The notes under the pieces are model-generated. The model ran no database searches, was not told the origin of the DNA, and saw only the letters and a list, made by a program, of their open reading frames with translations. The translations under genes were made by a program, and so were the position numbers. From Protaetiibacter intestinalis (lineage in GTDB: Bacteria; Actinomycetota; Actinomycetes; Actinomycetales; Microbacteriaceae), in contig NZ_CP032630.1 in NCBI RefSeq assembly GCF_003627075.1, positions 2,542,001 to 2,606,000 on the forward strand: DNA of 64,000 nt, read 5' to 3'. Positions 9,770 to 18,276 of this stretch are shown here, one piece after another. Within the stretch, counting starts at the first letter, position 1; every line of letters starts with the position of its first letter.

Positions 9770-9823
9770 GCGAACTCCCCGTAACGAAACCCCGCCCACC
9801 ATTGCCACCCCCCGGACGGGGGG
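9770..9823 (+). promoter_or_regulatory. Degenerate response-regulator box and GC hairpin before the priming transferase
   Basis: GCGAA-CTCCCC-GTAAC (9770-9785) has the same 11-bp spacing as the other EPS boxes but a weaker first half. A perfect hairpin, CCCCCC-GGAC-GGGGGG, follows at 9808-9823, then CTAACGT, which could serve as a -10 element. No other feature is visible in the 228-base gap. Confidence 0.35.
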
Positions 9824-9987
9824 CTAACGTCATGCCCGTACCCACTCTCCGGATGCATCCCGATTGCCGCCGGATGGACCGCTCTGGTCATCCGAAACGC
9901 TGTCACCGCAGACATCCGCGCGGTACTTCCGCTGCCTGACGTGTCGCGCGGAGTCTTCGAGTCCCCCCGCTCGAAAGGCACCGCTGC

Positions 9988-11472
9988 ATGTCCGGTCTCA
10001 CCCCTGCTCTGTCGACCCCTTCGCTGACCGCGGGCCCTGCCCGCGTGGTCGCCCAGCCCATCCGGCTCGCCTGGCCCGGTCGGCTCACGCGCGCGCTCGT
10101 CGTCACCGACATGCTCGCGATCGCCGTGAGCCTCATGGTGGCGCAGCTCGTGCGCTTCGGCGCCCCGCCGGCCGGCCGCCCCGCCATGGAGTCCCTCTAC
10201 CTGTGGGTGGCCGTCGCCATCGCGGTGCTGTGGCTCGTGACCCTCTCGGCGACGCGATCCCGCGACACCCGCGTGATCGGCGTCGGCGTGCTCGAGTACC
10301 AGCGGGTGCTCAACGCGACGCTCTGGACCTTCGGCCTGCTCGCGATCCTCGCCTTCATCGCGCAGCTCGACGTCGCCCGCGGCTACCTCGCGGTGGCCCT
10401 GCCGGTCGGTCTCGTGCTGCTGCTCGGCGGGCGGGTGGTGTGGCGGCGCACGCTCGTCGCCCTGCGACGCTCGGGTCGCTGCCTGACCGGCGCGATCGTG
10501 GTGGGGCCCGCGGCGGACGTGCGGCGCGTGGTCGCCCAGCTGCAGGTCAACCTGCGGGCCGGCTACCGTCCGATCGCCGTGGTCGTGACCGATGGCAGGC
10601 GCCTGAAGGAGTGGGTCGACAGCATTCCGGAGATCCCGATCGACGAGCTCCCGGCCATCTCGCGCCGCACCCGCACGCGCGCCGTCATGATCGCGGGCAA
10701 CCTCCCGGGAGGACGCGAGCAGATCCGCGAGATCGGCTGGCAGCTCGAGAACGCGCGCACGGAGCTCATCCTCGTGTCCCGTCTCACCGACGTCGCCGGA
10801 CCGCGTATGCATCTGCGACCTGTGCAGGACCTGCCCATGGTGCACGTCGACCTGCCGCAGTACACCGGCGTCAACCACGCCATCAAGCGTGTGATGGATG
10901 TCGTGGCCGCCGGTGCGGCGCTCGTGCTGCTCGCGCCCCTGCTGGCCTTCCTCGCGATGTCGATCCGGCTCTCGAGCGACGGGCCCGTCATCTTCCGGCA
11001 GACCCGCGTCGGCCTGAAGGGCACCACCTTCACCATGTTCAAGTTCCGCTCCATGGTCGTCGACGCCGAGGCCCGGCTCGCGGAGCTCCAGGCCGAGCGC
11101 GATGCCGGCAACGCCGTGCTCTTCAAGATCAAGGACGACCCGCGGATCACGCCCATCGGGCGCATCATGCGTCGCTACTCGCTCGACGAGCTCCCGCAGT
11201 TCATGAACGTGCTGCTCGGAGACATGAGCCTCATCGGACCCCGTCCGCCGCTGCCCGCCGAGGTCGAGATGTACGAGGACCGGGTGAACCGGCGCCTCCT
11301 CATCAAGCCCGGCATCACGGGCCTGTGGCAGGTGTCGGGCCGCTCGAACCTCAGTTGGGAGGACAGCGTCAAGCTCGACCTCTCCTACGTCGAGAACTGG
11401 TCGGTCACCGGGGACCTCGTGATCTTGCTCAAGACCGCGCGAGCGGTGTTCCGCAAGGAAGGCGCCTACTGA
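9988..11472 (+). CDS. Polyprenyl-phosphate sugar phosphotransferase (EPS priming enzyme)
   Basis: The 494-residue WbaP/ExoY-type enzyme transfers a sugar-1-phosphate from a nucleotide sugar to undecaprenyl phosphate, starting each EPS repeat unit. The first ~150 residues form four or five membrane helices, followed by a CoA-binding-like domain. The catalytic bacterial sugar transferase domain starts near residue 299 (IKRVMDVVAAGAALVLLAP). It includes FKFRSM, SLDELPQFMNVLLGDMSLIG, PRPPLP and KPGITGLWQVSGRS. The conserved Asp-Glu of DELPQ is present. The next gene follows after 11 bases. Confidence 0.94.
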   Translation: MSGLTPALSTPSLTAGPARVVAQPIRLAWPGRLTRALVVTDMLAIAVSLMVAQLVRFGAPPAGRPAMESLYLWVAVAIAVLWLVTLSATRSRDTRVIGVGVLEYQRVLNATLWTFGLLAILAFIAQLDVARGYLAVALPVGLVLLLGGRVVWRRTLVALRRSGRCLTGAIVVGPAADVRRVVAQLQVNLRAGYRPIAVVVTDGRRLKEWVDSIPEIPIDELPAISRRTRTRAVMIAGNLPGGREQIREIGWQLENARTELILVSRLTDVAGPRMHLRPVQDLPMVHVDLPQYTGVNHAIKRVMDVVAAGAALVLLAPLLAFLAMSIRLSSDGPVIFRQTRVGLKGTTFTMFKFRSMVVDAEARLAELQAERDAGNAVLFKIKDDPRITPIGRIMRRYSLDELPQFMNVLLGDMSLIGPRPPLPAEVEMYEDRVNRRLLIKPGITGLWQVSGRSNLSWEDSVKLDLSYVENWSVTGDLVILLKTARAVFRKEGAY

Positions 11473-11483
11473 ATGGAGATCCG

Positions 11484-12437
11484 ATGAACCAGACCCTGCT
11501 CATCTGCTCGGGGGGCGGTCACCTCAAGCAGCTGTACGCCCTCGCCCCGCGCCTCGGCATCGCCCCGGAGCAGCAGCTCTGGGCGACGTTCGAGAACGGC
11601 CTGTCGACGAGCCTTCTGGAGGGACGCGACACGGTCTTCGTGCCGTTCGCCGCCCCCCGCGACGCCTGGAACACGGCGCGCATCGCCCAGGTGGTCCGCA
11701 AGCTGCTCGCAAGCCGCGACATCGACCGCGTCGTCAGCACGGGGGCGAGCCCCGCAGTCGCGGCGCTCCCGCAGGCGACGATGCGCGGCATCCCCTCGCA
11801 CTACATCGAGAGCGCGGCGCGTGCGGACGGCCCCTCGCTGTCGGCCAAGATCGTCTCGCGCTTCCCGCGCGTGCACACCTACACCCAGTATCCGGCGTGG
11901 GCGGACGGGCACTGGCAGTTCCGCGGCGCCATCTTCGACGCCTACGACGCGGGTGACCCCGTCGAGGTGCCCCGGCTGCGCAAGGTCGTGGTCTCGCTCG
12001 GCACGCAGGACGGCTATCCCTTCGACCGCCTCGTCGCGGCCCTCGCCCCGCTCGTCGCGGATGCCGAGGTGCTGTGGCAGACGGGCCCGCACGACGTCTC
12101 GCGCTTCGGCGTCGAGGGCCGGGCGACGGTCCCGCACGCCGAGCTCACCGCGGCGATCGAGGAGGCCGACCTCGTCGTCGCCCACGCGGGCGTCGGGGCG
12201 GCCGTCACCGCGATCGAGGCGGGCAAGTGCCCCGTGCTCGTGCCACGCCTGGCGCGGCATCACGAGCACATCGACGACCATCAGGTCCAGATCGCCCAGG
12301 AGCTCGCGCGCCGTGGGCTCGCCGTGCACGCGACGCCGGAGCAGCTCAGCTCGGAACTGCTGCTCGATGCCGCGCGTCGTTCCACGCGCACGGTCGGGGC
12401 GGCTCCCTTCGCCCTCGACGAGCAGCTCGCGGCCTGA
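11484..12437 (+). CDS. Fused Alg14/Alg13-like (PssD-PssE type) glycosyltransferase
   Basis: The 317-residue protein begins with LLICSGGGHLKQLY, the nucleotide-binding loop of Alg14/PssD proteins. It ends with an Alg13/GT28 C-domain (VVVSLGTQDGYPFDRL, VAHAGVGAAVTAIEAGKCPVLVPR, HHEHIDDHQ). Many EPS clusters carry the two halves as separate genes; here they are one chain. It likely adds the second sugar to the lipid-linked priming sugar, matching its place directly behind the priming enzyme. It converges on the beta-helix lipoprotein gene with a 21-base gap. Confidence 0.87.
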   Translation: MNQTLLICSGGGHLKQLYALAPRLGIAPEQQLWATFENGLSTSLLEGRDTVFVPFAAPRDAWNTARIAQVVRKLLASRDIDRVVSTGASPAVAALPQATMRGIPSHYIESAARADGPSLSAKIVSRFPRVHTYTQYPAWADGHWQFRGAIFDAYDAGDPVEVPRLRKVVVSLGTQDGYPFDRLVAALAPLVADAEVLWQTGPHDVSRFGVEGRATVPHAELTAAIEEADLVVAHAGVGAAVTAIEAGKCPVLVPRLARHHEHIDDHQVQIAQELARRGLAVHATPEQLSSELLLDAARRSTRTVGAAPFALDEQLAA

Positions 12438-12458
12438 CGGGGGAGCGGGGGCGGTCGC

Positions 12459-13607
12459 TCAGGGGGCGGCCGCCCCCGCGACGTCGTCCGGGATGGTCTC
12501 GCCGTCGATCCCGGTGATGGGCGCGTCGGGCCGGGCGGCGGCGTCGATGCGCACCTCGTCGGCGTTGAGGGGCGCGAGGTCGCCCGCCGCGCGGTCGCGC
12601 ACCTCGAGGGTTCCCGTCCGGTTGCCGTCGGCACCCAACCAGGCCGGTTCTGCGCACATCTTCTGGTTCCAGGCGAGCACGAGTGAACGGGTGATCCGGG
12701 AGCCGCACTCGCTGAGATAGCCGACGATGTTGCGGTCGAACACCGCACCGGGCGCCGAGCCCCAGCGCACCGAGCCGTCGAGGAACGTGTTGTTCCGCAC
12801 CACGAGCCCGTCCACGGCCTGCTCTCGGAACTCGGCCGCCGAACCGCCGCCGCAGCGCTCGGTCTTGACCACGCAGCCCTGCACGTAGTTGGCCTCGACG
12901 AGCAGACCCTGGATGCCCCGCCCGCCTCCGGAGATGATGATCCCGGCGTTGTAGCAGTTGGCGAGCCGGTTGCCGCGGAGCACGACATCCGCGATGTCGA
13001 AGAGCTGGATGCAGTCGGCGTGGCGGCCGTTGTCGACCTCCTGGTCGTAGTCGCGTACCGTCGACCCCTCGACGACGACGTCGCTGGCCCCCGCGATCTG
13101 CAGGCCGTCGACCGAGCTTCCCCCCTCGAAGAGCGAATCGATGATGCGCACGTGGTCGGCGCGCACGAACATCCCGCTGCCGGTGACGTGCAGACGCTCG
13201 GCGCGCCCGCCGTCCGCGCCGGGGTCGAACGCCGTGAGACCGCGCACGGTGAGGTCGACGAGGTGCACGGCCGGCGCTGAGATCCGCAGGCGGTCGATGA
13301 CGGGGGCGGCATCGGGTGCCGTCGTGAGGACGAGAGGAACCGCGAACTCGGCGAAGCGACCGTTTCCGGAGATCTCGAGCGATCCGTAGTCTCCTGTGCC
13401 GAACTCGATCCGGGTGTTCGAGGAGGCCCGGGCGAGCGCCGTCTCGAAGCCGCACGGGTGGGCCGCCGTGCAATCGCCTGTGCCGTCCGGGAGCACCGAC
13501 AGGACGACGGGCGCCGCGTCCACCGCGGGGGTGGGTTCGGCGGTGCAGGCGGTGAGCGCAACGATCGCGACGACCATCGCGAAGAGGGTGGGGAGGCGCG
13601 AGGTCAT
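12459..13607 (-). CDS. Parallel beta-helix repeat lipoprotein of the EPS operon
   Basis: The 382-residue protein has a lipoprotein signal peptide (MVVAIVALTAC) with the lipobox Cys near residue 20. The mature part reads as successive right-handed beta-helix rungs (VHLVDLTVRGL, VRIIDSLFEGG, VVVEGSTVRDYD, VVLRGNRLANC, LLVEANYVQGC). RDYDQ, GRHADCIQLFD and NCYNAG are candidate active-site segments, and several Cys pairs are conserved with its paralogue at 27262. Beta-helix proteins in EPS loci often act as lyases, epimerases or hydrolases; that role is inferred. It is the last gene of the wzz-to-helix operon and overlaps the SGNH gene by ATGA. Confidence 0.88.
   Translation of the reverse strand: MTSRLPTLFAMVVAIVALTACTAEPTPAVDAAPVVLSVLPDGTGDCTAAHPCGFETALARASSNTRIEFGTGDYGSLEISGNGRFAEFAVPLVLTTAPDAAPVIDRLRISAPAVHLVDLTVRGLTAFDPGADGGRAERLHVTGSGMFVRADHVRIIDSLFEGGSSVDGLQIAGASDVVVEGSTVRDYDQEVDNGRHADCIQLFDIADVVLRGNRLANCYNAGIIISGGGRGIQGLLVEANYVQGCVVKTERCGGGSAAEFREQAVDGLVVRNNTFLDGSVRWGSAPGAVFDRNIVGYLSECGSRITRSLVLAWNQKMCAEPAWLGADGNRTGTLEVRDRAAGDLAPLNADEVRIDAAARPDAPITGIDGETIPDDVAGAAAP
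12462..12477. terminator. GC palindrome at convergent gene ends
   Basis: A perfect 16-base palindrome (GGGGGCGGCCGCCCCC) overlaps the last codons of the leftward beta-helix gene and lies just past the stop of the rightward glycosyltransferase. There is no T-tract. It may act as a bidirectional transcription stop, but part is coding, so the symmetry may be incidental. Confidence 0.3.
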
Positions 13608-14497
13608 CCGTTTGCGGTCGGCAGCTCGGCGAGGGCCGACCAGACGAGCGAGGCGATCACCCGCTGGCCGGCCTCGGAGGGGTGGAAGTAGTCGACGGTG
13701 GAGAGCTCGCCGGAATCGAAGGGGTGGTCGTGGACGACTCCACCGTCCGTCCTGCACTTCGGCAGCAACCCGCACAGCTCGGCGATCGCGGCGTTGTACT
13801 CGTCGACGCGCGTGGAGACGGCGGCACGACGGCCGGATGCGGTGGCCCCCGTGTCGTCGGCATCGCCCAGCAACGAGCGGCAGGCGGGCGTCGAGCCCCA
13901 GGCGCGAAGCGCCTGCGGGGTGCCGTGGCCCTGCTCCCAGACGTTCTCGAGATCGGGCACGAGCACGGCGAGGATCGCCGGGTCCGAGTCCGCGTGCAGC
14001 GCATTCAGCAGTCGACCGTACTGGTCGCGGAAGGTCGCGATGTCCGTCATCTCGTCGAGGGAGGGCGCGCAGGCATCGTTGGCCCCCAGGAACACCACGA
14101 CGAGCTGCGCGTGCTCGGCGAGGATCGTGTCGAGGTTGCCGAGCGCGGTCGACACCCGCGCGCCGTCGCGGGCGAGCGCGCTCACGACGGCGCCCGGATT
14201 CTGCGCGGTGGCCCGCACGGCGAGCGAGTCGACGTCCGATCCTCCTGTCGCCCACGATGCCGCACCGCAGATGCGTTCCTCGCGCGTGCAGGCGTTGACG
14301 CCGAGGGTCACGGAGTCTCCCAGCACGAGGATCTGTTCCACCTCGTCGATGATCGCGGGCCGCGTCGGACCGACCGGGCTCGGCTCGTCGACGACGACGG
14401 GACGGGTGCCGGCGGTCTCCGGCGTGCAGGCGCTCAGAGCCACGGCCGCGAGGAGGAGGGCCGTCGACGCGCGCAGGGGGGGAAGGTGTCGAGTCAC
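13604..14497 (-). CDS. SGNH/GDSL-family lipoprotein hydrolase
   Basis: 297 residues from the GTG at 14497, which overlaps the flippase stop (GTGA). The signal peptide ends in the lipobox LSAC, so the protein is anchored outside the membrane. SGNH blocks are clear: ILVLGDSVTLGV (nucleophile Ser), a Gly-containing block II, FLGANDAC (block III Asn) and DYFHPSEAGQ (block V Asp-x-x-His). Extracellular SGNH proteins in polymer loci remove or transfer O-acetyl groups. Paired with the following beta-helix lipoprotein, it probably edits nascent or secreted EPS. Confidence 0.9.
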   Translation of the reverse strand: MTRHLPPLRASTALLLAAVALSACTPETAGTRPVVVDEPSPVGPTRPAIIDEVEQILVLGDSVTLGVNACTREERICGAASWATGGSDVDSLAVRATAQNPGAVVSALARDGARVSTALGNLDTILAEHAQLVVVFLGANDACAPSLDEMTDIATFRDQYGRLLNALHADSDPAILAVLVPDLENVWEQGHGTPQALRAWGSTPACRSLLGDADDTGATASGRRAAVSTRVDEYNAAIAELCGLLPKCRTDGGVVHDHPFDSGELSTVDYFHPSEAGQRVIASLVWSALAELPTANG

Positions 14498-16020
14498 GCC
14501 TCCGCGCCCTCCGGCGTCGGGGTGCTCGCAGGGGCGGAACGCCGGCGCACGAGCGCGACGAAGCCGACGATTCGCCGCAGGTCTCGACGATAGGCGGGGA
14601 TGAGGCACACGAGCGCGAGAGGTACGAGGCCCGCCCCGCATCCCGCGAGGAGCTCGAGCACGGCCGGCCCGTCGACGAACTGCAGCGCGAGGAACGCGGC
14701 GCCGAAGGCGGGGAGCGCGGCGAGTGCGGGACGCGCGAGCGGCCCGACGATGTCGGTGCCGCGCACGAAGGTACCGCGGATGGCGAACCAGAAGCCCGGC
14801 ACCGCGAGCACGAGCGTCGTGAGGCTGTAGACGAGAGCGACACCCGCGATGCCACCCCACCACACTCCGAAGAAGAAGCCCGCGATCACGAGCGGGCGCG
14901 TGATGGCGTAGTAGATCAGTTGACGATGGGCACGCTCGAGGGTGAGGTAGAGCCAGCCCTGCACGCTGCCGACGGCCTGCACGACCCCTGCGACGGCGAG
15001 CAGCGAGAAGACGAGGCCCGCTGGCTGCCAACCGGGGCCGAGCAGCAGCGCGATGAGGGGCCCGGAGACGGCCGCAGCCACCGCGTACGCGGGGATGGTC
15101 AGATAGCCGATCATGAGCACGGCGCCCCGGATGTAGCTGCGGAAGCGCTCCGGCTCGTCGCGGAGGGTCGACAACACGGGCAGTGCGACCCGGCCGAGCG
15201 GTCCGTTCAACTGCTGGAGGGGCAGCAGGAAGAGCGCGTACGCCCGCGAGTAGTAGCCGAGCTCCTGTGGACCGAGCTGATGGCCGATCACGACGTTGTC
15301 GAGGTTGCGGGCCGCGTAGTTCAGCAGCTGCACACCGAAGACGCTTCCCCCCGTCGAGACCAGCGGGAGGACGGCGCGTGAGATCCGCGGGGGCCCGAAC
15401 CGCGGACGCGCGCTCAGCCACAGGGCGACGAGACGGTAGACCTGGCCGGCGCCGGCGAGCAGCACGAGCGACCAGACGCCCCAGCCGAGCACGGCCGCAC
15501 CGATCGACAGGGCGACGCCGACGAGCATCGACCCGACGTCGATGTGGGCGAGCGTCGTGAACCGCAGTTCGCGTTGGAGCTTGGCTTGCATGGGCATCGC
15601 GATGCCGTTGATGAGCAGGGTGGGCGCGATGACGATCGTGAGGAGCACGAGCTGCGGTTCGCCGTACAACAACGCGATGAGGGGGGCCGCCGCGGCGACG
15701 GCGACGGCGAGCACGGTGCCGAGCACGACGGAGAGCCACAGGGCGCTCGACCAGAGAGCCGTCGTCATGGTGCGCGTCTGGATGAGGGCCGCGGTCAGGC
15801 CGAAGTCGCGCAGCAGATCCGCGACGCCGACGATCGCCGTGATCATCGCGAGCAGACCGAAGTCGGTCGGGTCGAGCAGGCGGGCGAGCACGACGGTCGA
15901 CCCCGTCTGCAGCAGGGCGCGGCCCCAGAGGCCGCCCGCCGTGACGAGGGTGCCGCGGGACGCCTTGCGGGCGAGGTCGGCGGGGGGCGCGCTGCGCTGA
16001 TCCTCCTGCTGGGCGGTCAT
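14494..16020 (-). CDS. Wzx-like polysaccharide flippase
   Basis: The 508-residue membrane protein has about 12-14 helices and the MOP/PST flippase pattern: an Arg/Lys-rich N-terminus, then GGLWGRALLQTGSTVVLARLLDPTDFGLLAMI, and FGVQLLNYAARNLDNVVIGHQLGPQELGYYSRAY in the second half. The ATG at 16020 overlaps the stop of the upstream GT2 gene (ATGA) and is preferred to the in-frame ATG at 16047. It should translocate the lipid-linked repeat unit across the membrane for polymerisation by the Wzy-like protein encoded two genes upstream. Confidence 0.92.
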   Translation of the reverse strand: MTAQQEDQRSAPPADLARKASRGTLVTAGGLWGRALLQTGSTVVLARLLDPTDFGLLAMITAIVGVADLLRDFGLTAALIQTRTMTTALWSSALWLSVVLGTVLAVAVAAAAPLIALLYGEPQLVLLTIVIAPTLLINGIAMPMQAKLQRELRFTTLAHIDVGSMLVGVALSIGAAVLGWGVWSLVLLAGAGQVYRLVALWLSARPRFGPPRISRAVLPLVSTGGSVFGVQLLNYAARNLDNVVIGHQLGPQELGYYSRAYALFLLPLQQLNGPLGRVALPVLSTLRDEPERFRSYIRGAVLMIGYLTIPAYAVAAAVSGPLIALLLGPGWQPAGLVFSLLAVAGVVQAVGSVQGWLYLTLERAHRQLIYYAITRPLVIAGFFFGVWWGGIAGVALVYSLTTLVLAVPGFWFAIRGTFVRGTDIVGPLARPALAALPAFGAAFLALQFVDGPAVLELLAGCGAGLVPLALVCLIPAYRRDLRRIVGFVALVRRRSAPASTPTPEGAEA

Positions 16021-16856
16021 CGTCTGCTCGTCTCGTCGCGGTTCCATGCCTGCGGGCCGCGGGCTGTCGCGGCCCGCAACCGCGGGCCCACCGTGCCGAC
16101 GAGGTAGACCGGCACGGCCGGCCAGAGCTGCGGGCGGCGGGCGATCCGGCCGAGCAGGCCGCCCGCGCGGCTCACCACGGATTCGGACCGCAGCTCGGGG
16201 AACCGCTCGGCGAGCTCGTCGTTGCCGCGTTGGATACGGGTGGCCCGGCGGATCTGCGCGCGCAGGGTGCGGGGCGCAGGAACCTCGAAACTGTGGCCGG
16301 GCAGCAGCGCCCGCTCGGCGGGGGAGAACAGCTGCTGCACGTAGCGGTCGTCCGCGATGACCTCTGGGAAGCGGTCGAAGCGCATCCGCCCACGGGCGGA
16401 GAGGGCGTAGACCCCCGAACCGATGTGGCCCGAGCGGCGGTAGTCGGTGTGCTCCCAGACCCGGTAGTGGGCGCGGACGAAGAGCGACGAGAAGCGGGTG
16501 TCGACGGTGAACCGGGGAGACGCGACGAGCGGGCCGTCGGAGTGCGTGAGCAGCTCCGCGAGGGCGAGCAGGGTCTCACCCGACACCCGCACATCCGCGT
16601 CGACGTAGGCGCGGGCCGCGTACCGTGCCGCCGCGTCGCCCGCGTTGAGTGCCGCGATCTTCGACCCCGTCGCGAGCTCGACGACGTCGACGCCTGCGGC
16701 CCGTGCGATCTCCGCCGTGTCGTCGCTGCACCCGTTCGCGACCACGACGAACTGCAGGGCGTCGCGCGGAATCCCGGACGTCATCCGGGCGAGGTTGACG
16801 GCGAGCACGTGCGCTTCGTCATGGGCCGGGACGATGACGGACATGCGCGCGCTCAC
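16017..16856 (-). CDS. Family 2 glycosyltransferase
   Basis: 279 residues from the GTG at 16856 (GTGA overlap with the polymerase gene). GT-A hallmarks are MSVIVPAHDEAHVL, VVVANGCSDDTAEIA, SKIAALNAGDAAA and the metal-binding ARAYVDADVRV. The C-terminal 100 residues are Arg-rich with one weakly hydrophobic segment, so the enzyme probably sits at the membrane face. It lies between wzy- and wzx-like genes with overlaps on both sides, which marks it as a repeat-unit assembly enzyme. Sugar specificity is not readable. Confidence 0.9.
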   Translation of the reverse strand: MSARMSVIVPAHDEAHVLAVNLARMTSGIPRDALQFVVVANGCSDDTAEIARAAGVDVVELATGSKIAALNAGDAAARYAARAYVDADVRVSGETLLALAELLTHSDGPLVASPRFTVDTRFSSLFVRAHYRVWEHTDYRRSGHIGSGVYALSARGRMRFDRFPEVIADDRYVQQLFSPAERALLPGHSFEVPAPRTLRAQIRRATRIQRGNDELAERFPELRSESVVSRAGGLLGRIARRPQLWPAVPVYLVGTVGPRLRAATARGPQAWNRDETSRR

Positions 16857-18262
16857 GTTCGCACCTTCACAGCGGGCGCCGTGACCACACGGGGCGCCTC
16901 GGTGAGCAGCCACGCGCCGACCGCCCACAGCACGCACAGCACGAGCAGCGTCTGCATGAATCCGAAGGCGTCGTAGAAGAACATCGCGGCCGCGTAGCCC
17001 GCCGTCGAGACCGCGATCGCGAACGCGAGCGTGCGGTACCGCTCGGGCACGCGCCGGTCGAGGGAATGCCGCACGAGCAGCACGAACGGCACGAGTACGA
17101 AGATCGCGAGACCGATGACCCCCGCGACGCCGGAGTCCATGAGGATGCCGAGCACCTGATTGTCGAGGATGAAGCCGTTGGCGTCCTCGCCCACCACGAT
17201 GCGGCCGCCGTAGCCGGTGCCGAAGACGGGATGCTGTTGGACGAGTTGGAACGCGGGCCCGAGGTCGGCGAGACGCCCCTGCCCAGCCCATCCGGGTGAG
17301 GTGTACTGCGAGGCGACGAGCGTGTCCAGGTCGAGGAACGACAGGAGCGTCTCCGAGACGGTCTTCGGGCTCGCGAAGGAGGCGAGCAGCACCATCGGGA
17401 TGGTGGCGAGGGCGAGGCCCGCCGCGATCACCGGGCGCAGCACCAGGGTGACGACGAACATCGTCGCGAGCACGACGACGCCCGTGCGCGACACGGCTAC
17501 CCCGATCCCGCCCAGCAGTACGACGAGCATCGCCCCGTGCACGATCGCGCGATTGACGGTGTTGCGCGGCCAGCTCGCCTCCCGCGCCAGGTAGAGCACG
17601 ATCGGGATGAGCATGCACAGCATCACCGAGAGCGCGATGGGGTGCTGGGCGGAGCCGAAGGAGCGCGCACCGCCCGCCCGCCAGTCCTCGGTCGCGTCGC
17701 GCAGCAACTGGAGCGGGAGCACGTCTCCGAAACGCAGGAACACGTTGATGTGGGTCACGCGTTCGACGATCGCGAAGAAGGCGACGGTGGTTCCCCCGTA
17801 GGCGAGGAATCCGAGCGTCGCCATGACGACGCGCTCCGAGCTCAGGAATTGCCGCACGAGGAAGAACACGCTGAGGATGAACATGAGGTTCACGAGACCG
17901 CCGAACGCGGTGCCGACGAGCCCCTGCTGGGCCAGCGGCACGATGCTCACGACGATCGACAACACGAGGGTGCCGAGGAACACGGCGATCGGTACCCCGA
18001 AGGCGACCGGGCGCAGCCGCATCCGGGGATGCGCGAGCAGCACGAAGAACGCGCCGATGAGCAGCACGGCGATGAGCAGCCGGTACGGCTCCAGCTGGAA
18101 CGGCAGGGGGACCGGGATCGCGTAGGTGCGGATGGGCACGAACAGGATCACCGCGAGCAGAGCCACCAGCGCCACGGTGGGGCCGGAGACGACGCGCCGA
18201 ACAGCGCCCGGTGGGACGGGCGGGGTCTGCCGAGGCGCGACGACGTCCACGGGGAGCGTCAT
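16853..18262 (-). CDS. O-antigen ligase/Wzy-like polymerase
   Basis: The 469-residue protein has about 11-12 membrane segments and a large extracytoplasmic loop between ASPKTVSETLL and the late segment. That loop holds the Wzy_C/O-antigen-ligase pattern HPVFGTGYGG near residue 355. The ATG at 18262 (MTLPVDVVAP) is chosen because no start codon lies between it and the upstream stop; the gap is 14 bases. It is predicted to polymerise flipped repeat units outside the membrane. Wzy proteins vary greatly, so the call rests on topology, the HP-FGTG motif and the wzz/wzx neighbours. Confidence 0.87.
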   Translation of the reverse strand: MTLPVDVVAPRQTPPVPPGAVRRVVSGPTVALVALLAVILFVPIRTYAIPVPLPFQLEPYRLLIAVLLIGAFFVLLAHPRMRLRPVAFGVPIAVFLGTLVLSIVVSIVPLAQQGLVGTAFGGLVNLMFILSVFFLVRQFLSSERVVMATLGFLAYGGTTVAFFAIVERVTHINVFLRFGDVLPLQLLRDATEDWRAGGARSFGSAQHPIALSVMLCMLIPIVLYLAREASWPRNTVNRAIVHGAMLVVLLGGIGVAVSRTGVVVLATMFVVTLVLRPVIAAGLALATIPMVLLASFASPKTVSETLLSFLDLDTLVASQYTSPGWAGQGRLADLGPAFQLVQQHPVFGTGYGGRIVVGEDANGFILDNQVLGILMDSGVAGVIGLAIFVLVPFVLLVRHSLDRRVPERYRTLAFAIAVSTAGYAAAMFFYDAFGFMQTLLVLCVLWAVGAWLLTEAPRVVTAPAVKVRT

Positions 18263-18276
18263 GACCGTCGCCGTCG